From NCBI GenBank assembly GCA_945827465.1, contig CALZOH010000059.1, positions 1-14,840 on the forward strand: a stretch of DNA of 14,840 nucleotides, in the 5' to 3' direction. Position 1 is the first letter of the stretch. Each line of letters starts with the position of its first letter. This document shows, in pieces, positions 9,015 through 14,840 of the stretch. Below the pieces are notes generated by a model, which saw only the letters and a list, made by a program, of their open reading frames with translations, had not been told where the DNA came from and ran no database searches. This DNA comes from an uncultured Prevotellaceae bacterium. GTDB taxonomy: Bacteria > Bacteroidota > Bacteroidia > Bacteroidales > Bacteroidaceae. Both the position numbers and the translations under genes were made by a program.

Positions 9015-9026
9015 TGATTGTATATT

Positions 9027-10817
9027 ATGAAAAAATTAGGAATATATAAAAAAGTGATTCTTCCAGGCTGCATTGCTTTAGCGGGTTTATTCTCCTCATG
9101 CAGTATGTTTGATGATTTCTTGACTGTTTATCCGACCAATCAAGTTACAGGCGAGCAATTCTGGGAAGATAAAAATGACTTGACCAGTGTTTTGGCATCT
9201 TGCTACAAACAATTGACTACTTCTGATGTTCTGAAGCGTATGTTTGTTTGGGGTGAACTTCGTTCCGATAACTTCATCTTGAAGTCAGAGGATGACCAAA
9301 ATATCAAGGATATTGTTAATGCAAACCTTTTGCCTACCAACGGTTGGTACAATTGGTCTTCTTATTATCGTGGAATCGGATATTGTAATTTGGTTCTTTC
9401 TAAAGGTGAAGAGGTGATTGCTAAAGACCCCAGTTTCACTGAGAGCGATTGGAAGCCCATGGCTGCTGAATGCAAGGCTTTGCGTGCATTGTATTACTTC
9501 TATTTGGTTCGTGCTTTCCGTGACGTTCCTTTCAACGTTAAGGCTAACGATACCAGTGAAGGTGCTCGTGACCCGATGCCTCAGATTCCTTCTGAAACCA
9601 TCTTGTCATTCCTGATTAATGATTTGGAAAACTGCAAGGATGATGGTATGACCGACTACGGTAATGATGTATATAACACCAGCCGTATTACAAAGAATGC
9701 TATTTATGCACTGTTGGCTGATCTTTACCTCTGGCGTGCCGCTAAGAACTCTTGTCCTGACTCTGCTGCTAAGTATCCCGGACAATCTCAAAGAGACTAT
9801 CAAAGAGTTATTGAGTTGTGCGACGTAGTGATTGCTGATAAGTTGCATGAGTTCCAAAAGGAGAAGGAGTATTACTATGGTTCAACCGATCCTTCTAAGA
9901 TGCCTCTGCCTATATATCAACCGACATCATTCGGTCGTATCCAAGATCTTCCTTATCAGGAGTTGTTCGGTAGAAAAGGTTCTTTGGAAAGTATTTTCGA
10001 GATTGCTTTCGATGGCTCTCGTAATATTAATTCGTTGGTAACATCTTTCTATGGCGGTTTGGATGGTGGTAATCACCAATCTGGTTTGGTAGGTGGTTCT
10101 TCCATTTATCAGGAAGTTGATTTGCGTCCCGATATGGCTCAGAGTGTTTACTGTCAAACTGACCTTCGTGCTGTAGAGTCTATCATGTATCAGACCAACA
10201 CAACATCTTCTTCCAACGACTACCGCGTGATTAAGTATGTTGCTCAAGAGGTAGAAGTTTTGGATGGTTCTAATGTAAGAAAGGCAGCTACATCTGCATC
10301 AGCCGCTAACGTTAACTATTCAGGTATTCGCTCAACATCTTCTTGCGATGCAAACTGGATTATTTATCGTGTTTCTGATGTCATTCTGATGAAGGCTGAA
10401 GCTATCGCTTGCTCATGTGAGGAAGGCGATCCTCTCTTGGAAGAAGCATTCAATTTGACCAATGCAGTTTTGGATCGTTCCAACCCGATGATGGAGTCCA
10501 AGTACAGATTGAAGTATACTTCTTACAGTACTCCTACTGCACTGTATGATTTCGTAATGAGAGAGCGTCAGCGTGAGTTCTTTGCTGAGGGCAAGCGTTG
10601 GTTCGACCTCGTTCGTATGGCAATGCGCGACAACTCCACTCAGAATATGTTGAATCTGTTGGTTGCTAAGTACGCTTCTAATTCGAGTGCTATTAAAGCT
10701 AAGTTGGCTACGATGAACTCTCTCTTTAGTCCGGTATTGAAGGATGAGATGAAGGTTAATCCTGCCTTGGTTCAAAATCCCGCTTGGATTGTTGATGAAG
10801 ATATCGTAAGAAACTAA
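9027..10817 (+). CDS. SusD/RagB-family surface substrate-binding lipoprotein
   Basis: A 596-residue lipoprotein that would act as the extracellular lid of the preceding SusC barrel, capturing substrate and closing over the channel. Lipobox LFSSC puts the lipidated Cys at residue 25, followed by SMFDDFL with acidic residues. The N-terminal SusD domain shows DDFLTVYPTNQVTGEQFW (29-46) and the helical ALRALYYFYLVRAFRDVPF (151-169). The C-terminal family signature RERQREFFAEGKRWFDLVR (512-530) is well kept. Length is usual for the family. Start at ATG 9027 (12 bases after the transporter stop) is preferred to in-frame TTG 9018. The pair susC-susD with this spacing is the hallmark of a polysaccharide-utilisation or related uptake locus; ligand cannot be told from sequence. 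Confidence 0.95.
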   Translation: MKKLGIYKKVILPGCIALAGLFSSCSMFDDFLTVYPTNQVTGEQFWEDKNDLTSVLASCYKQLTTSDVLKRMFVWGELRSDNFILKSEDDQNIKDIVNANLLPTNGWYNWSSYYRGIGYCNLVLSKGEEVIAKDPSFTESDWKPMAAECKALRALYYFYLVRAFRDVPFNVKANDTSEGARDPMPQIPSETILSFLINDLENCKDDGMTDYGNDVYNTSRITKNAIYALLADLYLWRAAKNSCPDSAAKYPGQSQRDYQRVIELCDVVIADKLHEFQKEKEYYYGSTDPSKMPLPIYQPTSFGRIQDLPYQELFGRKGSLESIFEIAFDGSRNINSLVTSFYGGLDGGNHQSGLVGGSSIYQEVDLRPDMAQSVYCQTDLRAVESIMYQTNTTSSSNDYRVIKYVAQEVEVLDGSNVRKAATSASAANVNYSGIRSTSSCDANWIIYRVSDVILMKAEAIACSCEEGDPLLEEAFNLTNAVLDRSNPMMESKYRLKYTSYSTPTALYDFVMRERQREFFAEGKRWFDLVRMAMRDNSTQNMLNLLVAKYASNSSAIKAKLATMNSLFSPVLKDEMKVNPALVQNPAWIVDEDIVRN

Positions 10818-10828
10818 TTGAGTAGATA

Positions 10829-10895
10829 TGGAACTGACATCTGGTTTAGAATCTCTGTACGTTAGTCTGCGCTTTTGGGCTTGACGTCAGTTCCA
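10829..10895 (+). other. Long inverted repeat in the susD-FAS1 spacer (possible attenuator or mRNA-processing hairpin)
   Basis: Perfect 10-base arms TGGAACTGAC (10829-10838) and GTCAGTTCCA (10886-10895), extended by two more pairs (TC/GA) after one A/C mismatch. About 41 bases lie between the arms. It starts 12 bases after the susD stop and ends 55 bases before the next start, inside the only long spacer of the operon. No T-run follows the right arm. It could be a partial terminator lowering expression of the downstream genes, a 3'-stabilising hairpin for the upstream message, or a protein-binding site. The 133-base spacer shows no convincing TAnnTTTG promoter. Confidence 0.6.
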
Positions 10896-10950
10896 CCTAT
10901 TTAATATTCGTGTTTCCGAATTAATAATCGAAAATATAAAATTAAGATAT

Positions 10951-12693
10951 ATGAAAAAGATAAGTATTAAATGGTTCAAGAGTGGCCTTATTGGTTTGCT
11001 TGCCATTTTCGGTATGGCTTCCTGCTCCGACGACCATTTTGATTTAAATACGACAAATGCTACCGGTACTTTGTGGGAGAATTTGGTTGCTTCTGGTCAG
11101 GCCGATGACTTCACTAAGATTCTTGAGAAGACAATTGTCAATAAGAAATCTTACGGTATTCCGGCAACCATCACCTATAAGGAGTTGTTGAATTCTCCGA
11201 GAGTATTCACGGTTTGGGCACCGAAGGATGGTACTTACGATGCTCAGAAGTGGCTCGACCTTTTGGCTGAAGGTAAGAATGAAGTTGTAGAGAAGCAGTT
11301 TGTACGCAACCATATTGCCAACTACAATTATAGTGGTGCTTATGCCAAAGTAGAGAAGATCATGTTGTACAACTCGAAGTATGCTGAGTACAATGTACCT
11401 GAGAATACTTTCAAGGGTGTCAGCATTTCTTCTGATCCTAAGTTTAAGAATATTCCTTCAACCAATGGTACTCTCCACATTTTGGAAAATATTGCTCCAT
11501 ATGCTCCCAGTTTGCGTGAGGTAATCGAGACTGAAACTTCAACCTCTGATATGTATGAGTATATTTTGGATAAGGATACTTTGATGTTCATCGAATGGCT
11601 CAGTACTGAAGGTTCTACCGTAAATGGTAAGATTCAGTATGTAGACTCTTACTTTGTTGAGAGCAATAAGATCCTTCCGAGCATTGCAATGAATGAAGAC
11701 TCTATTTCTGCAGCCATCATTCCTTCTAATACTGCTTGGCAAGAAGCTATCGCAAAGATTGAGCCCTTCTTTAACTTAAAGAACAAATATACGTATTTCG
11801 ATGAGGACCTTAATAAGTTCGTTACTGACAGTGTAAGAGCTGACTCTTTGAAGGAATTGTATGCTAAGCGTGTTATCTTTAATAATATGTTCTATAGTTT
11901 GCGCGAACAGCCCGGTTTCAACTATGAGGATGCAACCGTAAGTTCTGTGAAGAATTTCTTTGAAACAGCAGACTCGTTAGTTTCTACTGCTTATTACTTA
12001 TCATCCTATGAGTATCATCAGCACGCTCCTTATTGCAATACTTTGACTGAAGGAAAGACTCCTCTGGAGGCAAGTAATGGTTATGCTTTCATTACCGATC
12101 ATTTCAATTTCCATGCTAACAAAGCTTGGCAGTATGATATCGTGATTGAGGCTGAGCATACCTTCTATCTGAATCAGCACTATTGCAACTATCTGTTGAG
12201 TAGCAGTCCGTCGGGTATCCGTCATCAAGTTACCGATGGTAACCGCAACGATTCTGTACAAGGTCGTGTACGTAGCAATGCTTATCAGGAGTTTGCTCCC
12301 TCAAGTTCTGCATCTAAGCCCGTTGTATCGTTCAACATTCCGAATGTACTTTCCGGTACTTATGACATCTATGGTGTATTCGTGCCTGAGAACATGACAG
12401 ACCCGTCTAACATGTCTCCGAAGGCAAATAAGTTTACAGCTACGTTGATGTATGACTTTGATGCTAAGGGTAAAGCTTCTGAAATTAAATCCGAAGAAAC
12501 TTTCGTAACGAATACATCCAAGGTGGATACGATCCTTCTCTTCAAGGACTTCAAGTTCCCGTATTCTTATTACGGAGTATCTAAATCAGCACCGGTATTG
12601 TCTCTGCAGACTGTTCTTAGTGTTGCAGACCGTAAGACAATTACCCCGACTCTGTATATTGACTGTTTTATCCTGAAGGGTAAGGATGAGTAG
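10951..12693 (+). CDS. FAS1-domain lipoprotein with possible C-terminal carbohydrate-binding-like beta-sandwich
   Basis: A 580-residue lipoprotein. Lipobox GMASC gives Cys25, followed by SDDHFD, again an acidic export-like start, so surface display is inferred. FAS1 unit 1 spans about 45-190, with VFTVWAPKDGTYDAQKW (85-101), a FVRNHIANYNY segment, and the closing STNGTLHILENIAP typical of FAS1. Unit 2 spans about 200-390, with AAIIPSNTAWQEAI (254-267) and the closing ASNGYAFITDHF. From about 397, VIEAEHTFYLNQ followed by VVSFNIPNVLSGTYDIYGVF and the ending LYIDCFILKGKDE resembles a CBM6/CBM35-like jelly roll; that part is inference. The protein head resembles that of the first FAS1 lipoprotein in this operon. 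It stands 28 bases ahead of the second transporter gene, so it probably serves that transporter. Start ATG 10951 follows an A/T-rich stretch without a Shine-Dalgarno motif. Ligand unknown. Confidence 0.85.
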   Translation: MKKISIKWFKSGLIGLLAIFGMASCSDDHFDLNTTNATGTLWENLVASGQADDFTKILEKTIVNKKSYGIPATITYKELLNSPRVFTVWAPKDGTYDAQKWLDLLAEGKNEVVEKQFVRNHIANYNYSGAYAKVEKIMLYNSKYAEYNVPENTFKGVSISSDPKFKNIPSTNGTLHILENIAPYAPSLREVIETETSTSDMYEYILDKDTLMFIEWLSTEGSTVNGKIQYVDSYFVESNKILPSIAMNEDSISAAIIPSNTAWQEAIAKIEPFFNLKNKYTYFDEDLNKFVTDSVRADSLKELYAKRVIFNNMFYSLREQPGFNYEDATVSSVKNFFETADSLVSTAYYLSSYEYHQHAPYCNTLTEGKTPLEASNGYAFITDHFNFHANKAWQYDIVIEAEHTFYLNQHYCNYLLSSSPSGIRHQVTDGNRNDSVQGRVRSNAYQEFAPSSSASKPVVSFNIPNVLSGTYDIYGVFVPENMTDPSNMSPKANKFTATLMYDFDAKGKASEIKSEETFVTNTSKVDTILLFKDFKFPYSYYGVSKSAPVLSLQTVLSVADRKTITPTLYIDCFILKGKDE

Positions 12694-12721
12694 TCTTCTG
12701 GTAATTTAAAAATATACGACG

Positions 12722-14840
12722 ATGAAAAATATAAGAAGAAATTATTTTTTGAAAAAGGCCTTTGGCGTAGGCTTGAGCCTTTTCTTCTTGGTAGGCGTTT
12801 CTCCTTTGTATGCTCAGGATATTGATGAGGGTGTAGAGGAAGAAGAGGAAGTGCAAGTTCCCAAGAAACGTGTCTTGCCGACCGGACCTACCTATCAGAT
12901 GAAAGAAATTCGTGGACAGATTTTCGATGCTGCTACCAAGAAGCCGTTGAGTGGTGTTCAAGTACAGGCATTGAATGACATCCGTTACACTGCGATGACT
13001 GATGAGGACGGTCGTTATACCATTTCCGTTCCGGTGTTTGTTACCGCTTTGTATATGGCTACTCCCGAATACAATCCTGTTCAGGTTGCTATTAAAGATG
13101 GTGATGTAAATGTGAATCTCTATAATTCCGTTTTCAAATCCTTCTTCAAGAATGGTAATCAGGTATTCCGTGACTATTCGATGTCTCCCGACAATACTGC
13201 TGCCATCTCGGTTGAAAGCGATATTGAAAATTCGTTGAATGGTTCTGTTCGTACTTTGATGCGTGGTGGAATGCCAGGTCAGGGTGCAGCCATGTTCATC
13301 AATGGTTTAAACTCTCTTAATACAACAGCTCAACCTCTGATTGTTGTCGATGGTGTTATTTGGGATTTGCAGTATGATAGAACGGCCATCCACAATGGCT
13401 TCTTCAACAATGTGCTGACAGGTCTTGACGTAGAGGATATCGAAGATGTGAAAGTACTCTCTTCCGGTACTGCTCTCTATGGTGCCAAGGGTGCTAATGG
13501 CGTTATCGAGATCACAACTAAGCGTGGTCGCAGCCGTGCTACTCGAATCGGTGTTCGTATTTATGGTGGCGTTGAAACGACTCCTAATACGCTCGACCTT
13601 CTCAGTGGCTCAGAGTATAGAAATTATATGTCTGAAATCTTGGGAACCTACGTACCCGATAATCCGTCAAATACATTGGACTATCTCGATCGTATTTCGA
13701 GCCAGCCGTTTATGAACGAAGATCCTAATTACACCTTCTATGATATCTATCATAACAATGAAGATTGGCAGAAGGATCTTTATCAGTCAGCTTTGACTCA
13801 GAATTACCGAATTAATGTACAAGGTGGTGACAATATCGCTATGTATGCATTGTCTTTGGGTTATACCATGGCTGATGCAACAGCCAAGAAGAGTGACTTC
13901 AATCGTTTGAACATCCGCTTCAACACTGACATTAACTTCTCAGAGAGATTGAAGGTGGCATTCGACATCTCTTATGCTCGCAACTCTTATAACTTGCGTG
14001 ATAATGGTTGGGCTCAGGACTATTCCAAGTCAAACATCTCTTCTCCCAATGTATTGGGTCTGATCAATGCTCCTATGATTAGCAAGTATGGTTACTTCAT
14101 CTATTGGGATCCCGATCAGCAGAGAAACATGCTTGCAGCTTCCAACTCTATCTATGCCGGTAAGTATTTCTCAGATGCAAACAATCCGTTCCGCTTTGGT
14201 GAGAGCTATGGTACCGACCCGTTGGCCAATCCTTATTGGATTCTCGAAAATGGTCAGGGTGATAACAAGAATTATCAAGAGCAGACTTTGTTTACTTTGA
14301 ACTTCAATCCGAAGTATCAGGTTAACTCTTGGTTGACCATTGGTGATCGCTTTAGCTATGTCATGGATCGTACTTCTGAGCTCTACTACCTGCCTTACAA
14401 CGGTGTGCCCAGTAAGTTTGTTAACGGACTTGGTAATGTGACCAGTTCTATTAAGTCACAATTCTGTGATGAAACTTCTATCTTCAATAACCTCTATGCT
14501 CGTGCTATCAAGAACTTCGGTGCACACAATATGGATGTTACTGCCGGTTTCCGCTTCACCTCTTTCGACTTCTCCAATAGTTATGTAAGTGGTTATAACA
14601 ACACCAACGATAAGATGCCTAACCTCTCTTATTCTTTGCAGTATCTCACCTATGGTGGTACCAATGATAAGTGGTTGAACATGGCATACTATGTGGATGG
14701 TCACTACAACTTCAAGAACCGTTATTTCGTTGACGCTACTGTTACAGCTGAAGCATCTTCTCGTTTTGGTGACAATACTAAGGAAGGTATCAAGTTGTTC
14801 GGTGTTAAGTGGGCTACCTTCCCTTCGCTGCGTGCTGGAT
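12722..14840 (+). CDS. SusC/RagA-family TonB-dependent transporter (second copy, 3' partial)
   Basis: The first 706 codons of a second outer-membrane transporter; the frame is open to the window end. The signal peptide ends near LYA-Q (31/32). An acidic run of five Glu (39-43) follows, then a carboxypeptidase-regulatory-like domain (about 59-140, EIRGQIFDAATKKPLSGV). The plug (about 160-265) has the SusC marks QPLIVVDGVIWD, GTALYGAKGANG and VIEITTKRG, and barrel strands follow. It differs clearly from the first copy: no recognisable EVVVTG-like segment precedes the plug, and FINGLNSL has Asn194 where most relatives have Arg (R-G-x-N-S). The plug wording (GLNSLN...QPLIVVDGVIWD) matches a known SusC subgroup, so it is not simply a recent duplicate of the first. 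Its SusD partner, if any, would lie beyond the window. The gene follows the FAS1 lipoprotein after 28 bases and probably shares its transcript. Confidence 0.93.
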   Translation, partial: MKNIRRNYFLKKAFGVGLSLFFLVGVSPLYAQDIDEGVEEEEEVQVPKKRVLPTGPTYQMKEIRGQIFDAATKKPLSGVQVQALNDIRYTAMTDEDGRYTISVPVFVTALYMATPEYNPVQVAIKDGDVNVNLYNSVFKSFFKNGNQVFRDYSMSPDNTAAISVESDIENSLNGSVRTLMRGGMPGQGAAMFINGLNSLNTTAQPLIVVDGVIWDLQYDRTAIHNGFFNNVLTGLDVEDIEDVKVLSSGTALYGAKGANGVIEITTKRGRSRATRIGVRIYGGVETTPNTLDLLSGSEYRNYMSEILGTYVPDNPSNTLDYLDRISSQPFMNEDPNYTFYDIYHNNEDWQKDLYQSALTQNYRINVQGGDNIAMYALSLGYTMADATAKKSDFNRLNIRFNTDINFSERLKVAFDISYARNSYNLRDNGWAQDYSKSNISSPNVLGLINAPMISKYGYFIYWDPDQQRNMLAASNSIYAGKYFSDANNPFRFGESYGTDPLANPYWILENGQGDNKNYQEQTLFTLNFNPKYQVNSWLTIGDRFSYVMDRTSELYYLPYNGVPSKFVNGLGNVTSSIKSQFCDETSIFNNLYARAIKNFGAHNMDVTAGFRFTSFDFSNSYVSGYNNTNDKMPNLSYSLQYLTYGGTNDKWLNMAYYVDGHYNFKNRYFVDATVTAEASSRFGDNTKEGIKLFGVKWATFPSLRAG

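Noticed and set aside
9018..9026. TTG start nine bases upstream of the susD ATG
   Set aside because: ATG 9027 gives the usual MKK lipoprotein start; the TTG adds three residues with no support.
10898..10905. Possible promoter box TATTTAAT, with TTTG at 10874-10877, ahead of the second FAS1 gene
   Set aside because: Spacing of 20 bases is good, but the box matches only the TA and one T of TAnnTTTG, too weak to call.
12668..12961. 97-codon minus-strand frame across the gap between the second FAS1 gene and the second SusC gene
   Set aside because: It overlaps the end of one supported gene and the start of another, and shows no family resemblance.

Overview
The window looks like a piece of a Bacteroidales chromosome (Bacteroides, Prevotella or a close relative; genus not resolvable from sequence alone). 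The reasons are a SusC/SusD pair, lipoproteins whose mature N-termini begin Cys-Ser followed by acidic residues, start codons preceded by A/T-rich sequence instead of Shine-Dalgarno motifs, and a match to the Bacteroides -7 promoter consensus TAnnTTTG. All genes lie on the + strand.

Layout. (1) Positions 1-2084 hold the 3' two-thirds of a LacZ-type GH2 beta-galactosidase, cut at its 5' end by the window edge. (2) Positions 2085-2637 are a 553-base gene-free gap. It starts with a strong hairpin (2089-2127) that probably ends the GH2 transcript and finishes with a candidate promoter (-7 box 2567-2574). (3) Positions 2638 to beyond 14840 appear to be one long operon: a 987-aa lipoprotein with four FAS1-like (fasciclin) repeats, a SusC-type TonB-dependent transporter, a SusD-type lipoprotein, a 580-aa second FAS1 lipoprotein with a possible jelly-roll tail, and the first 706 codons of a second, clearly different SusC-type transporter that runs off the window. 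Most gaps are 11-28 bases. The exception is a 133-base spacer between susD and the second fasciclin gene, which contains a long inverted repeat.

How the genes may work together. SusC and SusD form an outer-membrane import complex: SusD is the surface lid that captures substrate and SusC is the TonB-driven barrel. The FAS1 lipoproteins carry export-type N-termini and probably sit on the cell surface as accessory binding proteins. The order [FAS1 - SusC - SusD] - [FAS1 - SusC ...] suggests two linked uptake modules. Substrate is unknown. The GH2 enzyme hints at a galactoside-containing glycan, but the hairpin and long gap mean it need not be co-regulated. No regulator, RNA gene, mobile element or CRISPR array was seen.

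The most notable points are the double FAS1/SusC architecture, the four-repeat FAS1 lipoprotein, the possible FAS1-to-carbohydrate-binding fusion, the divergent second SusC, and the intra-operon inverted repeat.
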